DNA of 64,000 nucleotides from Chrysophaeum taylorii (lineage: Eukaryota > Sar > Pelagophyceae > Pelagomonadales > Pelagomonadaceae). The translations under genes and the position numbers were made by a program. Below the pieces are notes generated by a model. It searched no databases. It worked only from the letters and a program-made list of their open reading frames with translations, and was not told the DNA's origin. The DNA is taken from assembly GCA_029834535.1 (NCBI GenBank), contig JAQMWT010000230.1:62001-126000 (forward strand), in the 5' to 3' direction. The first letter of the stretch is position 1, and every line of letters begins with the position of its first letter. Of the stretch, positions 19,109-27,780 are shown piece by piece.

Positions 19109-21396
19109 TTATTTGCTACTGGCCTCGCCCAAACGTAATAATACCGCGATAGGGTCTTAGGTAACTCATCATCATCAGACGAAAAAATTGTTATTGTACA
19201 ATTCGTAAAATTGTACAGTACAGGGGGGTCCAGAAGATCAAATAACATCTATCTCTTGAGAAGAGGCCCGTGCTCCCGTTCGCACCCCACCCCCTCTTCG
19301 CAGTCGACCTTTTTAAACACCTCTGAGCGGGATACCTCCATTTCCCATGTGCATCCCACTTGTTTCCCCCCAAACCCTATTATTGCCACCCACCCCACTC
19401 TCATAAACAGCCGACATTTAAATACCCTTCAAATAGCGTAAAAGCACATATAGCTGCAGTAATGATGTGTTTGCTGGGGATTTGAGTTGCATACCCTCGC
19501 AGGATTTTTGTAGATTATTTTTATTATGGTTAGCAACTCCCAGGCTCAGAGAGCCAGGATCTCTAGGATGGGTGATCGCTGAAAGGAAGAGAAACACAAG
19601 ACAAAAAAAGACCGCAGGGGAAGGCGATGGTGAAAGTAAAATGACAAAGCAGACGGGAGAAAGGCGATAACGCAGTGAGTGGCATGGTGAGAGCAACAAA
19701 AAGAGCGCATGGTCGGGTGAGGGCGCGCGAAAGAGGCCTAGAACAGAGGGGACAGCACAATGAACGCAGAGCACGTAGATCGGGAAGGGGCCAGAACGAG
19801 TGTTTTTTTGGGGTAGAGAGATGGGAGTGGTTCAGAGGCAGGGCCGCCGCGATCGCCGTCGCCGCCAATACCACCTATGTTATGGGGCTATCCAAGTCCG
19901 CCGCTTGTACTCAGGCGGGGGAATGATCCCGATCCCGCTCAGCGCAGGTTGAACGCGTGTGGTGGAAAGAGGAAAGCGAACCAACAGCACTGAAATGGAG
20001 AAATGGAGAAGGAGATGGGGCAATACAAGGAGGCCGCACGTACGAAGGCGGGAGTGAAATCCCGCTTAGCGCAAGTTGTGGAAACAGAACTTGAAGCCAA
20101 AACGCAAACCTATGTACAAACGGGGGAGACGCTAGATCACTTTTATCCGGTCGACAGGCAACCAAAGGTAGACGCTTGCCCCACAAAAACGAGGGAAATT
20201 TTCTCGGAGTATTTCCAGCGTGGGAGCGATGTCTGCGAGTAGCTTGGCGCAAGGCTTGGGCAGTAGTTGCTCCGCGTTAAGTACGTCCGTACCTCTGTTA
20301 GTTGGATTGTGCTCAGAGAGTATCATACTAATCCTGGCTGCGACGCTCGTAGGGAAACAAACGTCCTTCGGGAGCGTTATGATGCACATCGATACCAAGA
20401 AGCGATCAAATATTGCCGTGCCAGGTGGCGCCTTTGCCTTATTCCTACTCGAGATTGCCACGAAGACACGTTTTATTTTTTTGTTTGTAGCGGTGCCGGT
20501 AATCAGAAGATCTCCAGAGAGCTACACTATTATGTGTGCGACACTGGAACATTTTCACGCCTATCTCTACACGAGGGTTTTCTCTCCGTAATACGGCTTT
20601 CCCTCTTTCTTTCCTTTCCTTACCCCTTCCGCCCCTTTTATCTCAGATTATGAAGAACCCAATCTGGAGCTCTTTTCCAACATGGAGTAGGCCTCCAGGT
20701 GCGTACCGTCGGGTACGGGGTTTTCTGTTTTATTAACAGAGACTTCGTTCCCCGTTGTCAGTGTAAACGCTTCTATGGGACCTAATGTCCTTAAGGAGTT
20801 AGGGCCTAAATCCCTACCTTGTGTAGTAGCATGTGACAAGCGGAATGGTCTGTACACGCCTAAGACTGCACGCAGTCTCTACCATGTACTCGGAGAGGGT
20901 CAAATCTCTCCAGGTTATGGGCCCAGATGCGTAGGTGTGTCAGCCCAACTGTGTTGTACGTCTAAATCGAATGATCAATTTACGCCTGATCACGAGTACA
21001 ATGCGATAATGTGTTTGGCGGTGGTCTACTGTACATATTTGTTGTGTGACGGTATGTGCCCACCAGTCAAATTGGTTTGTGACCGAGTTGGGTCGGTCAC
21101 TGGTCACATGCACTCGCATAACCAATAAAATTAAAATTTTTCCTATACAAGCTGCGGAAACTTGTACGGTTTTTTACTTCCATTCCCCAACAAAAGACTG
21201 ACTGCTCGAGAACTAATCCATTCTTCAGTCTCAAGTCACCCTGTTTTAAATAGCATGTTGATTTGTTCGGTCTTGTCAATAAGCCCACGTTTAAAATAGC
21301 GTACTGTACATAGAACCCGCACTTGAGAAGCCCTTCATTCTTATGTGTCGAAGCTGTCTATCAATCCTCTAACCTATCCCTTAATAGGTCACAATC
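19109..21396. other. Non-coding flank of the transposon island, possible 5' LTR/leader of the copia element
   Basis: Base composition shifts towards AT after about 19.2 kb. I find only short, unrecognised ORFs, such as 20220-20591 (plus, hydrophobic) and 20132-20461 (minus). The last 750 bp before gag hold an AATAAA at about 21122 and TATA-like TTTTAAATAGC near 21243, as expected for an LTR or leader, but I could not find a matching 3' copy, so LTR limits are not assigned. Confidence 0.4.
19280..19316 (-). repeat. Divergent copy of the GTCGACTGC(T/G)AAGAGGGG repeat
   Basis: Read on the minus strand, the sequence is TTTAAAAAGGTCGACTGCGA followed by AGAGGGGGTGGGG. It matches the start of the 121-bp repeats with a few changes. 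A weaker match (ATTTAAATGTCGGCTG) lies at about 19405-19421 on the same strand. Confidence 0.6.
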
Positions 21397-22170
21397 ATGT
21401 CAAAACAAAAAACAATATCTACCACGGATATCTACAAACAAGAACAAATCCTCGTTGATAAAATTAACGCAGGATTGCGTTTCCAAGATAATTCAACCAA
21501 GGTGAGCTTGCAAATTGAAGCGCTTCGCAGGCATATGACAGGTCCATGTGTGGACGCGTTATTCTGCTTCGATTCATATGAAGCTTACACCCGGAATGCT
21601 CCGGAATATAATCAACTTCTTGAACAAGAAGTTGATATCATCTTCGCTCAATGGAAAGCTGAAAAAATTAATGATTTAAATTTACCTGATGAAGATGCCC
21701 TGCCCGAACATTTAAAGACTTGGCACGTCAACTCTTCCCATCAACTAACAGTTGATGCCCGTAATAATCTTGAACGACTTTACTACCAAGAGTCGTACAA
21801 CCTTGTCCGTCCTGAATTAAATGAGGAAGTTAAACATGTCCTCACTTTATTAGATACCCGATTTCCTAAATCAATTGTGTATGATTCATCTTTAACTAAC
21901 ATATCCTTTACAGGTCTCTCTAATGCCAATTGGATCAAACACTGCGAAACTTATGCTGGTTTCTTGTACACATTCTTTAACCTTGAGTCCCAGGAAAAGC
22001 CCGCTCTCGCTACGTGGCCTCAACTAAAGAAAATTTATGCAATTACTGCACATCCCAATAAATTACGTGCTGTAAAGCTTTTAGCCTATCATTACTATGA
22101 GACAGTGTCTTGTACAGATGTAACTGAGCTTAAATCTCAGTTTAATCGAATGTCTCTAAATGTTAATTAG
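21397..22170 (+). CDS. Gag-like protein of the copia element, N-terminal part
   Basis: The 257-residue ORF begins MSKQKTISTTDIYKQEQILV and is hydrophilic and helical. It ends at a TAG (22168-22170), after which the same frame stays open for about 80 codons (QLLAFQSQAKQLHNDEASIQ), so the stop looks like a point lesion or a readthrough stop. The sequence has no obvious zinc knuckle. Assignment as gag rests on its position directly upstream of pol. Capsid-forming function is inferred. Confidence 0.6.
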   Translation: MSKQKTISTTDIYKQEQILVDKINAGLRFQDNSTKVSLQIEALRRHMTGPCVDALFCFDSYEAYTRNAPEYNQLLEQEVDIIFAQWKAEKINDLNLPDEDALPEHLKTWHVNSSHQLTVDARNNLERLYYQESYNLVRPELNEEVKHVLTLLDTRFPKSIVYDSSLTNISFTGLSNANWIKHCETYAGFLYTFFNLESQEKPALATWPQLKKIYAITAHPNKLRAVKLLAYHYYETVSCTDVTELKSQFNRMSLNVN

Positions 22171-22346
22171 CATGCCCACGTATTTGTCGAACAACTCCTT
22201 GCCTTTCAATCTCAGGCAAAGCAATTACATAATGATGAAGCATCAATCCAATTTAATAACTCCATAATCACTCTTTTAAAGCTCACGAGGAGATCTTCCG
22301 TCTATATGCTAATCCCTCGGGTTAGGAGCGCTATTCTCAATCTTTA

Positions 22347-23330
22347 TTGGAATGGTGTAGACTCTACGAGACACGCTCTAGTAACAACTCGAATCACGAT
22401 CCCGAATTGTTAAAGCTAGTTGATCCTAACGACGTTCGTCCACTATTGGAATTCTTGTTAAAGATATATAATGAGACAAAGTTTTCTTCTAACCGACGCT
22501 CGGATAAACCCGCTTCCTGGATCCCTTACATCCCTGGTACTACCGCTACCAAGCCACCTAAGGTATTATTGATGGATACTATTCATCAATCCCACGACTC
22601 TCTAAACAACGCTTACTCGTTGTTAGCCACTGTAGCTGGACAGTCTGGCTTCAACGCTCGTAAGCTTCGTAATGCAAAAGATAAAGCATCGACAATCTCA
22701 CCCCGTGACACGTCGTACTATCGTTCACCCTCAAATTATAACGTCAGAGGTACCAGCTTCGATCGTCCTATCTACTCATCTTCCTCTAACCGTAATGCAC
22801 GCTCTAATATGTCTCTTATGGACCGGGCTACTTATCAAGTTGATCGTCTTCGCCACCTGTTTGGTAAATTACAGGAAGCGAATCCCAATCCTTCAACCGA
22901 CTCTAAAATGGTACAGGAGGAAATGAAAAGCTTTTTGAGTACCCTCTGGACAACAGCTTCTCAAGCTTCGACACAGTCCTTAGATCCTGATGAAGCCACC
23001 CAAGTTCATCTCTACTTATCTCGAATTGATACTATGTCCAATACCATATCGAACCTCTTGGAAGCCGATAAGGAATCTCTTGTTTCAGAAGAAAAGTATC
23101 AAACTGAAACATCTGCTCCTGAAGCGTCCCCCAGTGATGCGGAGCAGAGGGGGACTGCTGATACAGAGAAAATGTTCCACACTTTCCTGTCCATTAAAGA
23201 TGATAAAATCGATAACATCCCTCAGCCGCTATTGCAGCACATAAATACTAAAGCTCAGAATGCTATTGTTCATCGTCAAGCTCGGGAAACTTCTTCGCAC
23301 TCTGAGCTCCCCAGTAGTCCTAACTACTAA
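22347..23330 (+). CDS. Gag-like protein, C-terminal part, -1 frame relative to the first ORF
   Basis: The 327-residue frame continues the gag region after a frameshift at about 22310-22340; protein-like sequence already starts near 22322 (SQSLLEWCRLYETRSSN). It is Ser/Asn-rich (YRSPSNYNVRGTSFDRPIYS) with a helical C-terminal segment (YLSRIDTMSNTISNLLEADK). No CCHC knuckle is visible. The stop at 23328-23330 is followed by a (TGTC)n run and then the nested insertion, so the natural continuation into protease may have been displaced by about 1.85 kb. Confidence 0.6.
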   Translation: MEWCRLYETRSSNNSNHDPELLKLVDPNDVRPLLEFLLKIYNETKFSSNRRSDKPASWIPYIPGTTATKPPKVLLMDTIHQSHDSLNNAYSLLATVAGQSGFNARKLRNAKDKASTISPRDTSYYRSPSNYNVRGTSFDRPIYSSSSNRNARSNMSLMDRATYQVDRLRHLFGKLQEANPNPSTDSKMVQEEMKSFLSTLWTTASQASTQSLDPDEATQVHLYLSRIDTMSNTISNLLEADKESLVSEEKYQTETSAPEASPSDAEQRGTADTEKMFHTFLSIKDDKIDNIPQPLLQHINTKAQNAIVHRQARETSSHSELPSSPNY

Positions 23331-23360
23331 TCGACAGATGTTTGTCTGTCTGTCTGTCTG

Positions 23361-23481
23361 TTTGTCTTTAAATGTCGACTGCTAAGAGGGGGGTGTGTGT
23401 GGGGAGCATGAAGGATGTGGGTGGGTTTGTGGGGTATGAGGGATGTGCCTGGCGGGCGGAGATAAGTACGCGGGACCTAGT
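23361..23481 (+). repeat. 121-bp direct repeat, left copy
   Basis: Begins TTTGTCTTTAAATGTCGACT, continues with a G run and GT-rich sequence, and ends CGCGGGACCTAGT. It lies directly after a (TGTC)n tract. Confidence 0.9.
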
Positions 23482-24031
23482 CGGGGTCATCGCCGAGGCG
23501 TGGGGCAGGCGAAGAGAGGACGGGCCCTGCCCGTAGGTCGTACGCATGCTGCCGCCGGACGTATGTGCGACGAAGGGTGACGTCCTGCTGGGATCGGGCG
23601 GCCTGGGTGGGGTTCCCCGAGGCGGCGACATGGGTGAGGGCGGTGAGGGCACAGCGAGCCCGGCCTAATGCGTTGGCGATCCCCCTCTCACGGTAGATGC
23701 GGCGAGTTTGGGCCGCCTTTGCCTCTGTGAAGTTGGCGCAGCCGCTTGCCACCCAGGTTCGCGCAGCGATGTGCTCTGCGCATGTTTGGGCGAGAGCGTG
23801 GCACGCCGCACTGGCCTCACCGAAGGCACCAAAGACGAGGCCGGCGACGGTGCCGTAGCTACGTAGCCGCTGTTCGACAGGGCCCAAGAAGCCAGGCGGT
23901 GGTGCTGTACCCGGCTGGGGGATGATGGCGTCGATGCCGCGGGCGTGAGCGAGGTATTCGGAGTGGACTTGCGCTGCGCGCCGATCGACAGGCGACGGGT
24001 GGGAGGTATGGAGGGCGTGGGCGGTGTACAA
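23477..24031 (-). pseudogene. Fragment resembling the C-terminal end of an algal/dinoflagellate-type retroelement protein
   Basis: The minus-strand 184-residue ORF is Ala/Arg-rich. It contains YGTVAGLVFGAFGEASAACH, then AARTWVASGCANFTEAKAAQ and RRIYRERGIANALGRARCAL. This pattern (FGAFGE... then a helical Ala/Arg region) resembles C-terminal tails of non-LTR retroelement ORFs that I associate with microalgae. No RT core is present, so it is at most a fragment. Its GC content is far higher than the surrounding copia sequence. Confidence 0.4.
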
Positions 24032-24050
24032 CGAACCCCAAGCGAGGGTT

Positions 24051-24171
24051 TTTGTCTTTAAATGTCGACTGCTAAGAGGGGGGTGTGTATGGGGAGCATG
24101 AAGGATGTGGGTGGGTTTGTGGGGTATGAGGGATGTGTCTGATGGGCGGAGATAAGTACGCGGGACCTAGT
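24051..24171 (+). repeat. 121-bp direct repeat, right copy
   Basis: Same length and boundaries as the left copy with about four substitutions (for example GTGTGT to GTGTAT and CCTGGC to TCTGAT). It is followed by the Helitron-type helicase remnant. Confidence 0.9.
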
Positions 24172-24179
24172 GAGGGTTT

Positions 24180-24790
24180 GTCCCTCGATTTAGGGTAAGT
24201 ATCAGGTAGGCCCGCGAGCCAGGCAGGCAATGATCCCCCAAGCCGTCTACAACGACCTCGCAGACTGTTTCCACGACCCGCGGCGGCTCTTTCAGCGCGC
24301 CATTCTCACGCCCCGTCGAAACGATGTTGTTGATGCTGACAACGCGCGCATGACCGCGGCCTTTTTTTCCCGGAGACGAGGCGTCGGAGTTCTTTTCGGC
24401 CGACTAGGTTGGGTCGGAAGACGACGCCTCGCTCTCAAGAGTCGAGTTTTGAACTCCCTGACAACCAACGGCATGCTGACTTTGATCGCGAGCTTGAAGT
24501 CTTCGCAACCTCGACCCGTCGCACGGCCACTGCAACGGTACCAGATACATGATCGATCGTGTCGTTGTCACCGAGGCTCCTCCAACCTGTATCCCTTAAG
24601 GCCCGCCGACGCCAAACGATCACCAAGAGCCAGGGCCAGACGCCCCGCGAGGTCGGCGTCCTCTTGCCCAAGCCCGTCTTCTGCCACGTCCAGCTCTACG
24701 TGGCTCTCTGTCGATCGGCAATCCCGAGGATATGCTCTTCTGAGTCGACGACTCCACCCTACCCCACACGTGCTGCGCAATACCGTTAAG
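24180..24790 (+). pseudogene. Broken Pif1/Helitron-type helicase C-terminal fragment
   Basis: Plus-strand pieces in shifting frames match the C-terminal part of Pif1-like helicases carried by Helitrons. Near 24240-24345: DCFHDPRRLFQRAILTPR then NDVVDADNARMT (family: RAILTP.N..V..iN). Near 24455-24500: NSLTTNGM. Near 24610-24720: ITKSQGQTPREVGVLLPKPV then FCHVQLYVALCRS (family: T.nKSQGQTl..VGvyLp.pVFsHGQLYVAlSR). At least two frameshifts break it, so it is inactive. The rest of the Helitron was not seen in the window. Confidence 0.75.
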
Positions 24791-24829
24791 CCCCCTCCCG
24801 GCGTCTACACGCGCACTATAGGTTAACTT

Positions 24830-25190
24830 ACTGGGACCAGGTGAACTTACTGGAACCAGGTGAACTTACTGGGGTTAGAGATTGGGACTAGGTGAACTTA
24901 GAGACCAGGTGAACTTACTGAGACCAAGTGTGAGCTTACTGGCTGGGCTTTTAGAGTAAACTCAAAGCTTAGCGGCGTGTGCGGATCGAAGCAGCTTAGA
25001 TTGGCGGGGGTGAGAGCGACGAGCTCGAAGGAGAGTGGGGTGAGTGGGTGCGGGTTTACGCCGAACTTACTGGGGTTAGAGATTGGATTTACACTGAATT
25101 TGCTGGGGTTAGAGATTGGGACTAGGTGAACTTAACAGGAACAGGTGAACTTGCTGGGGTTAGAGATTGGGACTAGGTGAACTTACTGAG
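24830..25190 (+). repeat. Imperfect minisatellite, unit about GGTGAACTTACTGGGACCA
   Basis: About ten variants of GTGAACTTACTGG alternating with GGGACTAGGTGAA or GGTTAGAGATTGG occupy this stretch, including a more diverged middle part. The right edge runs directly into the protease ORF, whose apparent start (GTG at 25177) lies within the repeat, so the original 5' part of that ORF has been lost or displaced. Confidence 0.8.
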
Positions 25191-26022
25191 ATGCACTTGT
25201 TTAACCAATGAAGATAATGAAGATGGTACAGATCCCCCTGTGTTGCTACCAAAATTAAATACCTGTTTTACACTCGTCGTTGTGCCTTCCGAACAAACGC
25301 AAAGTTTCATGACACAGTACGTGTTTGGTCAAAGCTCAGCACATGCCTGTTATGCAACAATGCTTAAACTGTACAACGAGTACAATTTGCCGCTAATGAC
25401 TACGCCGGGATATGCTGACACATGTGCTTCTCAACATGTAATTAACTTTAAACGTTATGCTGATCCTATCCACATCGTAAAGCTACTCGAGTCTCTATCA
25501 CCTGCTATCCAGACTGCTACGGATACACAGAGAATCACACATGCTATGATTATAAGGACCGTCATTCCCGCTCTGCCAAAGCATCCAAATGTGGGATATG
25601 TAAAGCTAGACGTTGCGCTTTTTCTACCCAAGCAAAACGACCATAACGATCCCGATCTGCACATCATCAGTATGACTCAATGGGGAGAAGATAAACTTGG
25701 TATACATCTTTATGGAGTTGAATTTAAAGGACAATCATCTATCCAGAGTAAAATTGATGATAATGTCAAGATTACTTTGTTTAGACTCAGTAACCTGTTG
25801 CCAACTCTACCAATTTACTCGCTACAACAAGCAAAAGCGCGTAAAATGGAACTTCGCTCACTACAGTTCAGACTATGTGCTTTTAATGAACAGCGCGAAA
25901 TGCTCAAACTATATTCCACCCTCATGGAACGAGTAATTTACGTCCCATGGCTTAAAACCATCCTGGAGTCAATGCATTCGCAGCTGCCTTACATACGCAA
26001 GCACTTCCCACCTCCTGTATGA
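25177..26022 (+). CDS. Retropepsin-like aspartic protease region of the copia pol
   Basis: The readable frame begins inside the minisatellite, so the start is artificial. Residues about 80-95 read GYADTCASQHVINF, aligning with the copia protease active site D-[ST]-G-A-[ST]-x-H but with Cys in place of the Gly. About 60 residues later LDVALFLPKQNDHN then LHIISMTQW matches the second family motif (L..VL.vP....nLiS). The enzyme would process Gag-Pol. Loss of the active-site Gly suggests inactivity or an unusual variant. The ORF ends at TGA overlapping the ATG of the next ORF (ATGA, 26019-26022). Confidence 0.65.
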   Translation: MNLLRCTCLTNEDNEDGTDPPVLLPKLNTCFTLVVVPSEQTQSFMTQYVFGQSSAHACYATMLKLYNEYNLPLMTTPGYADTCASQHVINFKRYADPIHIVKLLESLSPAIQTATDTQRITHAMIIRTVIPALPKHPNVGYVKLDVALFLPKQNDHNDPDLHIISMTQWGEDKLGIHLYGVEFKGQSSIQSKIDDNVKITLFRLSNLLPTLPIYSLQQAKARKMELRSLQFRLCAFNEQREMLKLYSTLMERVIYVPWLKTILESMHSQLPYIRKHFPPPV

Positions 26023-27780
26023 CGCAAGGTGACAACACGTTTGCTCCACACAGTAACTTCACTCCTAGCCCACGAACACTTACAGTAACTTTACTTTGCT
26101 CTGGGATGTCCACTCCTGCATTCTTGGCTTGCGCTTCTAATGACTTGCAAATCAACATCAACGTTAAAGTTCTTGTTGAGAGCGACGACAATATCACGCA
26201 CATGCTACGAAGACGTTTTGGTAATTCCATCGAAGTTTTCCCATCCTTACCTAATTTTTTGACATATCTCCATCGAGCATCAGACGTTGAACGTGCACGA
26301 TATTTCACTGACATAGTGGAATTGACATCACCATGCACAAATCGCAACATAATCAATTGGAGATCCATTTCCACCTTCGAGCGCGATATGGATGATTCTT
26401 TGTTCCCAAGTGCTCTAAGTGTACTTGAGCTTTTAAAACCGCTCGTTCTCTTCATGGAAATGACTCCACCACACTCCGCATCATACGAAGATCATATACG
26501 AGATGCCAATCTCATCTTCTCAACGATGCACTATACGGTGGACATATGTGACCGATTTCCATGCTATTTATGTGGAGATTATCAAGCCAGAGAAAGATGG
26601 ATCCTCGTCGCACGCAAAAAAAACACCGGCCCTCTCGATCTGCTTTCATGGCCTAATAAACGAGTCACTTCCTTTCTGGATATTGCAGACCACGCTAACT
26701 CCATCAGTCGCAAGTTAATAGTCGACGAACCTTGGACGCAGGTCTTTCCTGACATACCATTTGTGTCCACACCTAAAACCTACAATATTTTCGGTCGTAC
26801 AGGATCCGTGCGCTTAACTGTGACTGAGCTTGAAACCTTAACTATGCTGTTCCTGTCGTCTGCACTCTAATAAAACAGTCGAACATCCAAAATGAAATGG
26901 AGGGCATTTCTAACTTTCGCCTGGGATTCTTGACTAATTCAAGAAAACCACTTGCTTGCATGAGATCCCCTATTGAACTCAAAGCTTTTGTGCTCCTCTA
27001 TAATACTATGGGACGATTATTCCCTAAATCTATCACATTACCTGCGTCCTTTCGCATTACAACTATCGAATCTAACCAACCATCTCACAGGTTATTCTTA
27101 AATAAATCCTCTACTTCATCCATCATTTACATCACTGGTGGAAGACATACAGGCGGAGACATAACAGTTTCTAACTCTTCCTCTAAATACCAGGCACACA
27201 TCAATGCTTTTGGCGAAACCTACGCCCTTTTAACACACGATGCCGGAATCGATAAGACTGCTTCTCTCGAACCTGTTACCGGTTTTCTTTGGCTTTGCCA
27301 AGCATACCATCATAATGAAAATCAAGACACGCGTCGTCTAGTACAAGCACTGGTTTCATATACCTCTCCTGTATTTCACGATTCTTTTGTCTTCTACCCT
27401 CAGGAAAATCGTCTTGAATTTATCGACAAAATTTTTGCTTTAAGTGACATGCATTTGTCCCAAAGCAGATATTTGGGTTTTATAACATCAAGCGATAGGA
27501 AGATGGGTGCCAAAGTTCACTCTATATATACTCCCACTCCTACCATTCGTGGATTTGCTAATATGCTCGTGTACGATCCACGACTCGATCACATCCGACA
27601 CTACTCAACTCGCGAATTGGCACGCGCCAATAACTTCACAGCGTACCAAATCAATTTTCTTTTGTCTTTGTCCCCGGACCTATGCTGTGATATCATCGCA
27701 AATGCTATTCCAGCTGGAAAATATCATACAATTTATAAACATTTGTGTCAGCTTGTCTATGACTTGCGTACATTAACGCT
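26019..27780 (+). CDS. C5 cytosine DNA methyltransferase domain within the retroelement (two reading frames)
   Basis: Motifs appear in family order. Motif I: VTLLCSGMSTPAFLACA. Motif II: VKVLVESDDNITHMLRRRFG. Motif IV with the catalytic Pro-Cys: DIVELTSPCTNRN. Motif VI with Glu: LVLFMEMTPP. Motif VIII Q-x-R-x-R: GDYQARERWILVARK. The first ORF stops at 26870. The frame -1 relative to it (ORF from 26897) continues the presumed target-recognition region and then shows motifs IX/X-like IRHYSTRELARANNF and DIIANAIPAGKYH near 27590-27730. The domain sits between protease and integrase. The product would transfer a methyl group from SAM to cytosine C5, perhaps on element DNA. The frameshift at about 26830-26890 either splits the enzyme or requires recoding. 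Activity is unknown. Confidence 0.72.

Larger units (their letters stand above)
23361..24171. mobile_element. Nested 811-bp insertion bounded by 121-bp direct repeats
   Basis: Copies at 23361-23481 and 24051-24171 are equal in length and differ at only about four positions (roughly 97% identical). They start TTTGTCTTTAAATGTCGACT and end ACGCGGGACCTAGT. Between them lies a GC-rich segment with a minus-strand ORF. The arrangement resembles a small LTR-flanked or duplication-bounded element. I saw no clear target-site duplication at the outer edges. Confidence 0.7.

Noticed and set aside
20132-20591. Hydrophobic ORFs on both strands
   Set aside because: No family resemblance and mutually overlapping; most likely non-coding transposon-flank sequence.
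23361-24171. CRISPR array
   Set aside because: Only two long repeats with one spacer-like interval in a eukaryotic context; not CRISPR.
24830-25190. CRISPR-like repeats with spacers
   Set aside because: Units are contiguous, irregular and mutually similar throughout; a minisatellite.
26840-26880. YAVPVVCTLIKQ as the sole methyltransferase motif X
   Set aside because: The pair RELARANNF and ANAIPAG downstream fits motifs IX and X better in order and spacing, so this one is only mentioned as an alternative.
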